DNA of 64,000 nucleotides, taken from NCBI RefSeq assembly GCF_902859585.1, contig NZ_CADIJM010000014.1:1-64000 (forward strand), in the 5' to 3' direction. Shown one piece after another: positions 18,782-27,759 of the stretch. The position numbers and the translations under genes are program-made. The notes beneath the pieces were generated by a model. The model did no database searches and was not told where the DNA came from. It saw only the letters and a list, made by a program, of their open reading frames with translations. Source of the stretch: Achromobacter animicus. GTDB taxonomy: Bacteria; Pseudomonadota; Gammaproteobacteria; Burkholderiales; Burkholderiaceae_B. Positions within the stretch are counted from its first letter, which is position 1. Each line of letters begins with the position of its first letter.

Positions 18782-18796
18782 GTGAAGTATCTTCAC
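18782..18796. promoter_or_regulatory. Candidate MarR operator
   Basis: GTGAAG-TAT-CTTCAC is a perfect 6+3+6 palindrome upstream of the marR-type gene, in the zone where its promoter should lie. The size and symmetry suit a MarR dimer and suggest autorepression. Confidence 0.6.
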
Positions 18797-18865
18797 GTAA
18801 AGACAAAATTCTAGCAGCGGCTCGGGATCAACGCAAAGCGTGGGCGGCACAATGCAAAGCACGCG

Positions 18866-18906
18866 TGAAAAAAAGAAAGGCCCGCCTCTTGCGAGGCGGG
18901 CCTTTC
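18866..18906 (-). terminator. Intrinsic terminator of the HU gene
   Basis: A 14-bp stem (18875-18888 with 18893-18906, loop of 4) is followed on the minus strand by a T-rich run ending near 18866. It lies 30 bases past the HU-family stop codon. Confidence 0.9.
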
Positions 18907-18936
18907 CGGCTTGACCGGAGACTGCGCGTAATGAAA

Positions 18937-19395
18937 TTACTGCGCGGCGTCCTTCAGCTTCTTGAGCGGGCGAACCTTCACCTTGACCGAAGCCGGCTTG
19001 GCGGGGAACCAGCGCTCTTCGCCCGTGAACGGATCCTTGCCGAAGCGCTTGGCCTTGGCGGGAACCTTTTGCACGGCAACCTTGAACAGGCCGGGCAGCG
19101 TGAATTCGCCAGCGCCCTTCTTGTCCACGGAACCCAGCACCGAAGTTTCCAGGCTGGCCAGGACGGCCTTGACCGACTTGGCTTCGACGCCCGATTGCTC
19201 AACGATGTAGGCGATGAGCTGGGTCTTGTTCATCGCGGCCTTGATGGCCTTGGGGGCGGCAGCGACCTTCTTGGCGGCGACGGCCTTCTTGGCAGCCGGC
19301 TTCACGGCGGGCTTGGCGGCAGTTGCCTTCTTTGCGGGCGCCTTGACGGCGGTCTTGGTGACTTTCTTGGCAGGAGCTTTAGCTTTCGTGGCCAT
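18937..19395 (-). CDS. HU family DNA-binding protein with histone H1-like tail
   Basis: A 152-residue nucleoid protein of two parts. Residues 1-54 are a Lys/Ala/Pro tail (AKKVTKTAVKAPAKKATAA and similar), like eukaryotic H1 C-terminal tails. Residues 55-152 are an HU/IHF fold (MNKTQLIAYIVEQSG, the DNA-arm region with FGKDPFTGEERWFPAKPASVKVKVRPLKKL). Long-tailed HU proteins of this kind are known in Bordetella and relatives. The ATG at 19395 yields the conserved MATKAKAPAKK start; the longer frame to 19503 is not supported. It acts on chromosome compaction or local regulation. Confidence 0.9.
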   Translation of the reverse strand: MATKAKAPAKKVTKTAVKAPAKKATAAKPAVKPAAKKAVAAKKVAAAPKAIKAAMNKTQLIAYIVEQSGVEAKSVKAVLASLETSVLGSVDKKGAGEFTLPGLFKVAVQKVPAKAKRFGKDPFTGEERWFPAKPASVKVKVRPLKKLKDAAQ

Positions 19396-19813
19396 GGTCA
19401 AAATCCGTATGTTGAGGACATGGAGCAGCGCGTGCCGGATATCGGCATTTGACGCTACGCGCCCGATGATAGCGGAAGAGTGGCGGTAAAAGCGGCTTTC
19501 CAACGGGTTTTAAGCCACTGTTTGTTGTTTTCGACGCAGAAAAGTGCTTTCTGCAAGGGGTTTCGCAAGATGTCGTGACATTCGCCGGCGTTTTCGCGGG
19601 CCATAGCCGCAGGCCGCGCGCGCGATGGAAAACGCTGCGAAGGCGCGCGGTCAGACGCCGTCGCGAGGCATGCGGATGAACCTATCTGGCGGCGCATGTT
19701 CCAATTGCGGGCGGCGCGCGCGGCAGCAGGCGCGGAAAGTGCCTGGAATCAGGCCTTTCCCTTGCAATCGCGCGCACCCGAAGAAAACCAGAACATGGAA
19801 GTGAAGCAGCTAT
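19396..19813. other. Divergent intergenic region
   Basis: These 418 bases separate the HU gene from the D,D-carboxypeptidase gene and must hold both promoters. A perfect 7-bp dyad, GCAGAAA-N5-TTTCTGC (19536-19554), lies near the middle. I see no gene, tRNA or clear sigma-70 pair that I can support. Confidence 0.5.
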
Positions 19814-20974
19814 ATGTTGATGAAGAAGTTGGCGGCGAGCCTGCTCGTTGCGACCGCTTGTATGTCCAGCGCAATGGCGCAATCGATGCCCGCGCCAGCG
19901 CTGTCGGCCAAGGCCTGGCTGCTGCTGGATGAAACCAGCGGCCAGGTCATTGCGTCGCACGCGGCCACGACGCGCATCGAGCCGGCGTCCCTGACCAAGA
20001 TCATGACGGCCTATGTGGTGTTCGAGGCGTTGACCAAGAAAGAGCTGACGGCGAACCAGCTCGTCACGATCTCGACGCGGGCCTGGAAGGTGCCGGCGGG
20101 GAGCTCGAAGATGTTCCTGGAGCCCAACTCCAAGGTATCGGTGGACGACCTGCTGCGCGGGCTGATGATCCAATCGGGCAATGACGCGGCCGTCGCGCTG
20201 GCCGAGGCCGTGTCGGGCAGCGTCGAAGCCTTTGTCGAACGCATGAACGACACCGCCGCGCGTCTGGGCTTGCACGCTACGCGTTTCGCCAGTCCGCACG
20301 GGCTGCCGGATCCGAATACGTACTCCACCGCGAGCGACCTGTCGATCCTGGCCACGCGCTTCATCCGCGATTTTCCTCAGCTCTACAAGACCTACGATTC
20401 GGCCAAACAGTTCACCTTCAACAAGATCACGCAGCCCAACCGCAACCGGCTGCTGTGGCTGGATCCCAGCGTTGATGGGTTGAAGACCGGACATACGGCA
20501 TCGGCCGGCTATTGCATCATTGCCTCGGCGCGCCGGCCCAATGGCAGCGATCAGCGGCGGCTGATCACGGTGGTGGTCGGCACTGCGTCCGACAAGCTGC
20601 GCACGCAGGAAAGCCGCGAGTTGCTGGAATGGGGCTTCCAGGGGTTCAATACCATCAAGCTCTACGCGAGCGGGCAAACCGTCGCGACGCCGGAGGTCTG
20701 GAAGGGCGAGGCGGACAGCATGAAGGTCGGCTTCTCGCGGGACGCGTACGTCACCGTGCCCGCCGGCGCGAAGGTCGAATCGGTCTGGGCGCCGCAGGCG
20801 CCGCTGGTTGCGCCGATCGCCGCGCAATCGACGGTGGGCGAACTGCGGGTGACGGTCGACGGCAAGCCCGCCATGCACTTCCCGGTTGTCGCGCTGGAGC
20901 CGGTGGCCGAGGCGGGCATTGCCGGCCGCGCGTGGGATTCCATCCGTTTGTGGTGGCGCGGCACGCAGGGATAA
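19814..20974 (+). CDS. dacA: D-alanyl-D-alanine carboxypeptidase (PBP5/6 family)
   Basis: A 386-residue periplasmic penicillin-binding protein that trims the terminal D-Ala from peptidoglycan stems. The signal peptide ends near residue 22 (AMAQ). Active-site motifs are S59-L-T-K62, S121-G-N123 and K224-T-G226. A C-terminal beta domain follows (about 280-365), and the end (AGRAWDSIRLWWRGTQG) is an amphipathic anchor for the inner-membrane surface. The start is ATG 19814 or the in-frame ATG 19820. The symbol could equally be dacC. Confidence 0.92.
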   Translation: MLMKKLAASLLVATACMSSAMAQSMPAPALSAKAWLLLDETSGQVIASHAATTRIEPASLTKIMTAYVVFEALTKKELTANQLVTISTRAWKVPAGSSKMFLEPNSKVSVDDLLRGLMIQSGNDAAVALAEAVSGSVEAFVERMNDTAARLGLHATRFASPHGLPDPNTYSTASDLSILATRFIRDFPQLYKTYDSAKQFTFNKITQPNRNRLLWLDPSVDGLKTGHTASAGYCIIASARRPNGSDQRRLITVVVGTASDKLRTQESRELLEWGFQGFNTIKLYASGQTVATPEVWKGEADSMKVGFSRDAYVTVPAGAKVESVWAPQAPLVAPIAAQSTVGELRVTVDGKPAMHFPVVALEPVAEAGIAGRAWDSIRLWWRGTQG

Positions 20975-20999
20975 CGCAACACGATTTCGGAGGTAGGCG

Positions 21000-21548
21000 A
21001 TGGCAGTGAGCTTTCCAGGCGGACCGGCCGCGGCGCCGGGCCCTGACGATCCGCTGGCGCTGCTGTCGGCGTGCCACGGACGCATCGCGCGCCAATGCGC
21101 CACGCTGGCGCGGCTGGCGGCGCACCTGCCCGCGCATGGCAGCGACGCTGCGGCGCAAACTGCCGCCACCAGTGTGCGCCGGTATTTCGACACGGCCGCC
21201 GCCCATCACCACGAAGACGAAGAAGAGGACCTGTTTCCCGCCCTGATCGATTCCATGGCGGGGTCCGACGCGGTGTGCCTGCACGCGCTGGTTGACGGTC
21301 TGATGGCTGATCATCGGCATTTGGCCGGACTGTGGGAACCCCTGCGCGAGACGCTGTCCGACATCGCGGCGGGTCGGCCGGCGCAATTGCCGGCGCAGCA
21401 GGTCCAGGCCTTCACCGACGCCTACAACGCGCACATCCGGCGCGAAGAGGACGAGCTGCTGCCGATGGCGGCGCGGCTGATTTCTGACGATGCGCTGGCC
21501 GCGATCGGCCAGGCCATGAAGGCGCGCCGCGGCGGTGAAGCGGGCTGA
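21000..21548 (+). CDS. Hemerythrin domain-containing protein
   Basis: A 182-residue four-helix protein with hemerythrin-type iron ligands: H26 in SACHGRIARQ, a HHHEDEEEDLFP cluster, DHRHLAG and HIRREEDELLP. Such proteins bind a di-iron centre and sense or store oxygen, nitric oxide or iron. The start has GGAGGT 5 bases upstream, a very strong site. It lies 25 bases after the carboxypeptidase stop and may be read through from it. No output domain is fused, so its role is unclear. Confidence 0.85.
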   Translation: MAVSFPGGPAAAPGPDDPLALLSACHGRIARQCATLARLAAHLPAHGSDAAAQTAATSVRRYFDTAAAHHHEDEEEDLFPALIDSMAGSDAVCLHALVDGLMADHRHLAGLWEPLRETLSDIAAGRPAQLPAQQVQAFTDAYNAHIRREEDELLPMAARLISDDALAAIGQAMKARRGGEAG

Positions 21549-21615
21549 TCCGCTGATTGCCGCGTTGCGTGGTCAAGGTCGAGCGTTTACCCTAGCCGGA
21601 CCGGCGTGAACGCCG

Positions 21616-23421
21616 ATGCCCAGGGAACAAGACAGGATGATGCAGGGGGGAATGAACGTCGCGCGCCGGCTTTTCGGCTCGTGGGTGGACGACGTCAACC
21701 GGTTGACGCTGCGCGCCGATCTGGCGGCGGGCCTGTTGGGGGCGTTGCTGGTGCTGCCGCAGGGCGTTGCGTTTGCCACGCTGGCGGGCCTGCCGCCGGA
21801 GTACGGCCTGTATTCGGCCATCGTGCCCTGTATCGTGGCCGCATTGTTCGGCTCCAGCCGCCATGTGATGTCGGGCCCGACCAACGCGAATTCGCTGGCG
21901 CTCTTTGCCGTGCTGGCGCCGCTGGCGGCTGCGGGCAGCCCCGCCTACATCCAGCTTGCACTTGCCGTGACCGTGCTGGTCGGCGTCATGCAGTGGCTGG
22001 TGGGTGTCTTGCGGCTGGGATCGCTGGCGCACTTCATATCACCGTCGGCGTTGTTCGGCTTTACCAGCGGCGCGGCCGTGCTGATCGCGGTGCATGCTTT
22101 GAAGGACGCGCTGGGCCTGCCGTCGCCAGAAGCGCACGGCGCGGGGGCGGTGCTGGAAAGCGTCGCCACGCATCTCGGGCAGGTGCATCCCGGCGCCTTG
22201 CTGGTGACGCTGGTCACCCTGGTCACGGCATTGCTGGCACGCAGGTTCGACAAGCGCAAACCTTACATGCTCCTCGGCCTGGCTGCGGGGACGTTCGCGG
22301 CATGGGTTTTCAATACGTGGATCCTGGCCCCCGGGGACGCGCCGGTTCCCGTGCTGGGCGCGATCGCGCAACCGTGGCCGCCGTTTCATGTGCCCAGCGT
22401 CGACTGGCGCGCGCTTCCCGATCTGCTGAGCCTGGCGTTCGCGCTGACCATCGTGGCGCTGGCGCAGTCCATTTCCATCGCCAAGGCGGTGGCGACGCGT
22501 TCCGGGCAGCGCATCGACGCGAACCGCGAGTTTGTGGGGCAGGGTCTGTCCAACGTCGTCGGCGGGTTCTTTTCCTGTTATCTGTCGTGCGGATCGCTCA
22601 ATCGGTCCATTCCCAACTTCGAGGCCGGCGCGAAGACGCCGCTGGCGTCAGTGTTTTCCGCGTTGTTGCTGATGCTGCTGGTGGCGGTGTCCGCCCCGTT
22701 GCTGGCGTTGATTCCGCATGCCGCGATCTCGGGGTTGCTATTGCTGGTGGCCTGGACGCTGCTGGACGTGCCGCGCTGGCGGCACCTGCTGCGCACGCAG
22801 CCTGGCGAATGCGCCATCGCCGGCGCCACGCTGGCCGCGACGATCGCCATCCGCATGGAAGTGGCAATCCTGCTGGGCACGGTGCTGTCGCTGATGGTGT
22901 ATCTGCACCGCACGTCGCGGCCGGCCATGCGCACGATGGGATTTGATTCGCGCGGGCTGGATCGCCGCTTCGTCGTGCTGGAGCATCAGCCGGACGCGTT
23001 GCCGGAATGTCCCCAACTGAAGCTGCTGCGCATGGAAGGGTCGGTATATTTCGGCGCGGCGGCGCACGTGGCGCAGCGGCTGCATGACCTGCGCTCGGCG
23101 CCCGGCGCGCCCCGCCATCTGCTGATCATGGCCAAGAGCATGAATTTCATCGACCTGGCCGGCGCGCAGGTCTGGGACGACGAACTGGCGGCCCGGCGCG
23201 CGATGGGCGGCGACCTTTATTTCCACCGGCCTCGGCCAGAGGTCATGGACATGTGGCGCCGCACAGGATTTCTGGAGCGGCTGGGCGCCGATCACATCTT
23301 TCCGGACAAGGCGACGGCATTGCATGCGATCTACGCGAAGCTGGACCGGAACATTTGCGCGGGATGCACGGCCCGGATTTTCTGGGAATGCCAGCCGGAC
23401 AGCCCGCAGCGGGATGGGTGA
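21616..23421 (+). CDS. SulP family inorganic anion transporter
   Basis: About 601 residues. An N-terminal SLC26/SulP membrane domain (VLPQGVAFATLAGLPPEYGLYSAIVP is the family hallmark, then SGPTNANSLALFAVLAP) is followed by a C-terminal STAS domain (roughly residues 450-560, with LLIMAKSMNFIDLAGAQVWDDEL). It probably moves sulfate, bicarbonate or another anion. The end carries three closely spaced Cys (ICAGC and FWEC), an unusual tail for the family. The start is uncertain among ATG 21616, 21637, 21640 and 21652. Confidence 0.85.
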   Translation: MPREQDRMMQGGMNVARRLFGSWVDDVNRLTLRADLAAGLLGALLVLPQGVAFATLAGLPPEYGLYSAIVPCIVAALFGSSRHVMSGPTNANSLALFAVLAPLAAAGSPAYIQLALAVTVLVGVMQWLVGVLRLGSLAHFISPSALFGFTSGAAVLIAVHALKDALGLPSPEAHGAGAVLESVATHLGQVHPGALLVTLVTLVTALLARRFDKRKPYMLLGLAAGTFAAWVFNTWILAPGDAPVPVLGAIAQPWPPFHVPSVDWRALPDLLSLAFALTIVALAQSISIAKAVATRSGQRIDANREFVGQGLSNVVGGFFSCYLSCGSLNRSIPNFEAGAKTPLASVFSALLLMLLVAVSAPLLALIPHAAISGLLLLVAWTLLDVPRWRHLLRTQPGECAIAGATLAATIAIRMEVAILLGTVLSLMVYLHRTSRPAMRTMGFDSRGLDRRFVVLEHQPDALPECPQLKLLRMEGSVYFGAAAHVAQRLHDLRSAPGAPRHLLIMAKSMNFIDLAGAQVWDDELAARRAMGGDLYFHRPRPEVMDMWRRTGFLERLGADHIFPDKATALHAIYAKLDRNICAGCTARIFWECQPDSPQRDG

Positions 23422-23492
23422 TGCGATGGTTGCGGCGGGCTTGTTGACGCAGGCGCCGTCGCGGTCCTGACGGTCCGCGGCCCGCGTTGACG

Positions 23493-24260
23493 TCAGGCGC
23501 CTTGCGGCGCTTCGGTGCCCAGATAAGCGGCCTTGACCCGCTCGTCAGCCGCGATGGCGGCGGGAGCGCCTTCGGCCAGCAGGCCGCCGCGCACCAGCAC
23601 CGCAATGCGATCTGCGTGCTTGAACACGACGTCCAGGCTGTGTTCCGTGAACAGGACGGCAAGGCGTTGCGTATCCGCCAGTTGGCGGGTCAGGCGCATC
23701 AGCGCGTGGCGTTCGTTGGTGGCCATGCCGGCCGTGGGCTCGTCCATCAGCAACAGACGCGGCTGGTGCGCCAACGCCATCGCAAGCTCCACCCGTTTGA
23801 CGTCGCCATAGGCCAGCGTGCCGCAGGCCTCGTCAGCCTTGTCCGCCATCTGCACTTGCGACAGCAGGGTCCTGGCTTCATCAACGGCATGGCGGGCGGC
23901 GCGCCGCCATGGATTGAAGAGCAGCCGGTCGCGAGACAGCAGGGCTGTCTGCACGTTTTCAAGCACGGTCATGGACCGGAACGTGGCCGCGGTCTGGAAG
24001 CTGCGGCCCACGCCCAGCCGGCAGATCTTGCCGGCCGACAGGCCAACAAGCTCCTGCCCGTCCAGCCGAACCGAACCCGAATCCGGGCGCAACTGCCCGC
24101 CCAGCACGTTGAAGCATGTCGACTTGCCCGCGCCGTTCGGGCCGATCAAGGCCAGCATGTGTCCGGCGTGCAGGTCAAACGATACGTCGGCCAGCGCGTC
24201 GATGCCGCCGAAGGATTTGCGCAGGTTGCGCACCTGCAGCAGGGGAGCTGCCGTCGTCAT
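23493..24260 (-). CDS. Branched-chain amino acid-type ABC transporter ATP-binding protein (LivG-like)
   Basis: A 255-residue ATPase of the LivG type. Walker A is GPNGAGKS at 40-47, Walker B is LLLMDEPTAGM, and the signature reads LAYGDVKRVELA instead of LSGGQ, as in many Liv-type ATPases. AGGAGGT precedes the ATG at 24260, which overlaps the permease stop by 4 bases. It would drive import through the fused permease upstream. No LivF-type second ATPase is next to it, so it may act as a homodimer or borrow a partner from elsewhere. Confidence 0.88.
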   Translation of the reverse strand: MTTAAPLLQVRNLRKSFGGIDALADVSFDLHAGHMLALIGPNGAGKSTCFNVLGGQLRPDSGSVRLDGQELVGLSAGKICRLGVGRSFQTAATFRSMTVLENVQTALLSRDRLLFNPWRRAARHAVDEARTLLSQVQMADKADEACGTLAYGDVKRVELAMALAHQPRLLLMDEPTAGMATNERHALMRLTRQLADTQRLAVLFTEHSLDVVFKHADRIAVLVRGGLLAEGAPAAIAADERVKAAYLGTEAPQGA

Positions 24261-26134
24261 GCGGACCTCCTGCGCAGGCGGGCCGCCGCGCCGGCCAGCC
24301 CTTCGGGGAAGGCCATGACCAGCGCCAGGATGGCCAGGCCCAGCACTGCGTGCCAGTATTCGGTGCTGCGCGCCGCAGCATCCTGCAGCCAGGTGTACGA
24401 CGCCGCGCCAACGAGCGGACCGGCCAGCGTCTGGATGCCGCCCAGCAGCACCATGACCAGCCCGTCCACCGAGCGGCTTACCGCCAGCACGTCGGGCGCG
24501 ATGCTGCCCTTGGAAAATGCGTAGAGCGATCCGGCCAGGCCCGCCGCGAACGAGGCGGCCACAAATCCGGCCCACTGGATGCGGCGCGTGTCCATGCCCA
24601 GCGCTTCGGCGCGCAAGGACGAATCGCGCACGCCGCGCAGCGCAAAGCCCAGCGGGGAAAACGCCAGCCGCCGCAGCCACCAGACCCCGGCCGCGCACAG
24701 CACCAGCGACAGGTAATAGAACCACGGTCCTTGCGAGAGCCATGCCGAGGGCCACAAGCCGGTCAGCCCGTTGCTGCCGCCGGTCACGTCATCCCATTGA
24801 TAGGTGAGTGCCCACAGGATCTGCGCGACGGCCAGCGTCAGCATGGCCAGGTACACGCCGGACAGGCGCACGCAGAACCAGCCGAACACCAGCGCGCCAA
24901 GGGCTGCGGCGAACGGGCCGAGCAGCAGCGCCGCTTCCATGGGGATGGCGGCCAGTTTCAGCAGCAACGCGGCGCCGTAGGCGCCCAGCCCGAACCACGC
25001 GGCGTGGCCGAACGAGGTCATGCCGGCCAGTCCGGTCAGAAAGTGCAGGCTGGCGGCAAACAGCGCGGCGATCAGGATCTCGGTCATCAGGATGCTGAGA
25101 TAGGGCCAGTACAGCGTGGCGACGGGCACCAGCGCCAACAGAACCAGCAGCACGGCGTAGGCCAGACGCAGCCGAGGCCCAGCGGGAGCGATGGGGCGTT
25201 CGGGCGGACCGGCGTGTGAGGCCGGCGCGGGCGGCTTGCCCATCAGGCCCCAAGGCCGCACGACCAGCACCACGGCCATCACCGCGAATTCAGCCAGCAG
25301 CGTGAGCTTGGACAGGTTGAATACCCAGGGGCCGATGGCGACCTGGCCCAGGAACACGAACAGCGCCTTGACCGAACAGATCAGGACGGCCGCCAGGAAC
25401 GCGCCCGGTATCGATCCGAGCCCGCCCACGACCACCACCACGAAGGCGCTGGCGATGATCTCCAGGTCCAGGCCCAGCGTGGCGGGCACGCGCGGCGCGG
25501 CCAGCGCGCCGCCCAGGCCGGCAAGGAAGGCGCCCAGCGTGAAGGCCGACGTGAACAGCCAGGCCTGGTTCACGCCAAGCGCCGCGAGCATCGTGCGGTT
25601 TTCAGCGGCGGCGCGCAGCAACCGGCCCCAGCGCGTGCGCATGAGCAGCAGCCACAGCAGGCCCAGCACGATGGGACCGGCGGCGATCAGCAGCAGGTCG
25701 TATTCGGGGTAGCGCCGGCCCAGGATTTGCACGGCGCCCGACAGGCCCGGTGCGCGGGCGGAGAAGAGGTCTTCGGGACCCCAGACCGCCAGGGCCACAT
25801 CGCCGATGATGAGGACCAGCGCGAAAGTGGCCAGCAACTGGAAGAGTTCGGGGGCGCGATACAGGCGCTTGAGCACCAGCAGCTCGGCCGCGGCGCCGAT
25901 CAGGCCGGTGGCCAGCGCCGCCAGCAGCAGCCCGAACCAGTAGCCCGCGCCGCCGCCGAAGTGGCTGGTGAAGGTCCAGGCCAGATACACGCCCAGCATG
26001 TAGAACGAGCCGTGCGCGAAGTTGACCACGCGCGTCACGCCAAAGATCAGCGACAGGCCGGCGGCGACCAGAAACAGCGCGCTGGCGTCGGCCAGGCCAT
26101 TGAGTAGCTGCAGCAGCAGCCCGGATACATTCAT
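24257..26134 (-). CDS. Fused LivH-LivM ABC transporter permease
   Basis: A 625-residue protein joining two permeases usually encoded apart. Residues 1 to about 300 match LivH (LIFGVTRVVNFAHGSFYMLGVYLAW, VVVVGGLGSIPGAFLAAVLIC). After a Pro/Ala-rich linker (about 305-325), the rest matches LivM (LTGLAGMTSFGHAAWFGLGAYGAALLLK and LLGGIQTLAGPLVGAASYTWLQD). Each half has about 8 to 10 membrane segments, so one chain can form the whole channel. The start overlaps the substrate-binding gene stop by one base (TGATG). The ligand class is probably amino acids, amides or aromatic acids. Confidence 0.9.
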   Translation of the reverse strand: MNVSGLLLQLLNGLADASALFLVAAGLSLIFGVTRVVNFAHGSFYMLGVYLAWTFTSHFGGGAGYWFGLLLAALATGLIGAAAELLVLKRLYRAPELFQLLATFALVLIIGDVALAVWGPEDLFSARAPGLSGAVQILGRRYPEYDLLLIAAGPIVLGLLWLLLMRTRWGRLLRAAAENRTMLAALGVNQAWLFTSAFTLGAFLAGLGGALAAPRVPATLGLDLEIIASAFVVVVVGGLGSIPGAFLAAVLICSVKALFVFLGQVAIGPWVFNLSKLTLLAEFAVMAVVLVVRPWGLMGKPPAPASHAGPPERPIAPAGPRLRLAYAVLLVLLALVPVATLYWPYLSILMTEILIAALFAASLHFLTGLAGMTSFGHAAWFGLGAYGAALLLKLAAIPMEAALLLGPFAAALGALVFGWFCVRLSGVYLAMLTLAVAQILWALTYQWDDVTGGSNGLTGLWPSAWLSQGPWFYYLSLVLCAAGVWWLRRLAFSPLGFALRGVRDSSLRAEALGMDTRRIQWAGFVAASFAAGLAGSLYAFSKGSIAPDVLAVSRSVDGLVMVLLGGIQTLAGPLVGAASYTWLQDAAARSTEYWHAVLGLAILALVMAFPEGLAGAAARLRRRSA

Positions 26135-27369
26135 CAGCGGGCCGGCGCCGGCCGCATCTTGCGCACCTGCTCGTCAGGCGGTTGCAGGCGGGCGCCGTCG
26201 ATGTACGCGAAATCCTTCATGATGCCCTTGCCGTCTTCGACCGCCGTCACGCCCACATAGACGCCCATCGTCGATTGATGGTCGATCTTGCGGTACTGGA
26301 TGGGGCCATAGGGCGTGTCCACCTTCAGGCCGGCAAAAGCGTCGACGAGTTTTTCCGTGTCGACGGAACCGGCGGCCTTCAGGCCCTGCGCAATGGACAT
26401 CAGCGACGCATAGCCGACGACGGAACCGACCTTGGGCGTCTCATTGAAGCGCTTTTTATAGGCTTCGACGAAGGTCTTGTTGGCCGGGGTGTCGATGGCG
26501 TACCAGGGGTAGCCGGTGACGATCCAGCCGGTGGGCGTGTCGGCGCCCAGCGGTTCCAGGTACTCGGGTTCGCCGGACAAGAGCGACACGACGGGCATGT
26601 TTTCAAACAGGCCGCGCGTGTTGCCTTCGCGCACGAAGCGGGTCAGGTCGGCGGCGAACAGCACGTTGAAGATGGCGTCGGGCTTGGCGTCGGCCAATGC
26701 CTGCACGACCGCGCCGGCATCCACCTTGCCCAGCGGCACGGCCTGTTCGGCGACGAATTCGACGTCGGACTGGAACGACTGCATCATGGCCTTGAACGTG
26801 GCTACGGCGGATTGGCCGTATTCGTAATTGGGATAGACGATGGCCCAGCGCTTCTTGCGCAGCGCGAGCGCCTTGGGGGCCAGCGCCGCCACGTGCATCC
26901 AGGTGGAGGGACGCAGGCGGTAGGTATAGCGGTTGCCTTCCTGCCAGGTGATCTTGTCGGTCAACGGCTCGGCGGCCAGGAAGAAAACCTCTTGCTGCTT
27001 GGCGAAGTCGGTCAGTGCGAGACCCGTGTTGGAAAGAAAGCCGCCGAACAGCAGCTCGACTTTTTCGCGCGCCAGCAGTTCCTGCGCGGCGCGGACCGAG
27101 TCGCCGGGGTTGCCGTTATCGTCGCGCGAGATAACCTCGAGCTTTCGGCCCAGCACGCCGCCCGCGGCGTTGACTTCTTCAAGCGCCAACTGCCAGCCCT
27201 TCTTGTACGGGCCCAGAAAGGCGGGAATGGCCTTGTAGCTGTTGATCTCGCCGATGCGGATCGGCGGTTCCTTGTCTTTCGCGGCGGCGGGGGCGGCCGG
27301 CGTCAGCGCCAGGGCGATGAGAGCGGGCGCAACGGCGCGGCGCAGCAGGGTGAGGCAGGGACGGATCAT
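26134..27369 (-). CDS. Branched-chain amino acid-type ABC transporter substrate-binding protein
   Basis: A 411-residue periplasmic receptor with a signal peptide (about 1-30, ending APAAAK) and the LivJ/LivK-like periplasmic fold (peripla_BP_6): IRIGEINSYKAIPAFLGPYKKGWQLALEEVNAAGGVLGRKLEVI, then DDNGNPGDSVRAAQELL. It delivers its ligand to the fused permease. It is first in a three-gene operon with 1- and 4-base overlaps. Ligands of this branch range from amino acids to amides and aromatic acids, and none can be assigned. Confidence 0.88.
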   Translation of the reverse strand: MIRPCLTLLRRAVAPALIALALTPAAPAAAKDKEPPIRIGEINSYKAIPAFLGPYKKGWQLALEEVNAAGGVLGRKLEVISRDDNGNPGDSVRAAQELLAREKVELLFGGFLSNTGLALTDFAKQQEVFFLAAEPLTDKITWQEGNRYTYRLRPSTWMHVAALAPKALALRKKRWAIVYPNYEYGQSAVATFKAMMQSFQSDVEFVAEQAVPLGKVDAGAVVQALADAKPDAIFNVLFAADLTRFVREGNTRGLFENMPVVSLLSGEPEYLEPLGADTPTGWIVTGYPWYAIDTPANKTFVEAYKKRFNETPKVGSVVGYASLMSIAQGLKAAGSVDTEKLVDAFAGLKVDTPYGPIQYRKIDHQSTMGVYVGVTAVEDGKGIMKDFAYIDGARLQPPDEQVRKMRPAPAR

Positions 27370-27506
27370 GGCGGGTTATCGCAGCGTTGAATGAATCGGG
27401 CCCCTGCGCGCGCCTGGGGCGCCGCGGGTGCGGCCTAATTGAAACATGGCCTCCAGCGCGGCGGCAAATGGCGGTGGAAAACGAATGGCAAGAAAATAAC
27501 GGCAAT

Positions 27507-27537
27507 AAAAAAGGCCCTGCATGACAGGGCCTTTTTT
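27507..27537 (-). terminator. Terminator of the rpmB-rpmG operon
   Basis: GGCCCTG (27513-27519) pairs with CAGGGCC (27525-27531), flanked by runs of A and T that extend the stem and make the U-tract. It lies 18 bases past the rpmG stop, and its symmetry could stop transcription in either direction. Confidence 0.88.
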
Positions 27538-27554
27538 GCGGGATACCGGCTGAA

Positions 27555-27722
27555 TTACTTCAGCTTGGTTTCCTTGTAGTCGACGTGCTTGCGAGCGACC
27601 GGATCAAATTTCTTGATCAGCATCTTCTCGGGCATGTTGCGCTTGTTCTTGGTGGTCGTGTAGAAATGACCCGTGCCGGCGGTCGACTCGAGTTTGATCT
27701 TTTCGCGGATACCTTTGGCCAT
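27555..27722 (-). CDS. rpmG: 50S ribosomal protein L33
   Basis: A 55-residue protein, [20 protein letters not shown] onward, with the [12 protein letters not shown] core and the [19 protein letters not shown] end of bacterial L33. It lacks the paired Cys of the zinc-binding form, so it is the Cys-minus type. AGGAGC stands 6 bases before the ATG. It follows rpmB by 37 bases on the same strand, the usual rpmB-rpmG order. The gene is short and easily missed. Confidence 0.96.
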   Translation of the reverse strand: MAKGIREKIKLESTAGTGHFYTTTKNKRNMPEKMLIKKFDPVARKHVDYKETKLK

Positions 27723-27759
27723 GTCGTGCTCCTAGTATGTAGATTGGCGGGGCGGCCGA

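Noticed and set aside
23493-24755. Longer frame upstream of the LivG-like ATPase
   Set aside because: The extra 165 codons overlap the permease in another phase; AGGAGGT before 24260 fixes the real start.
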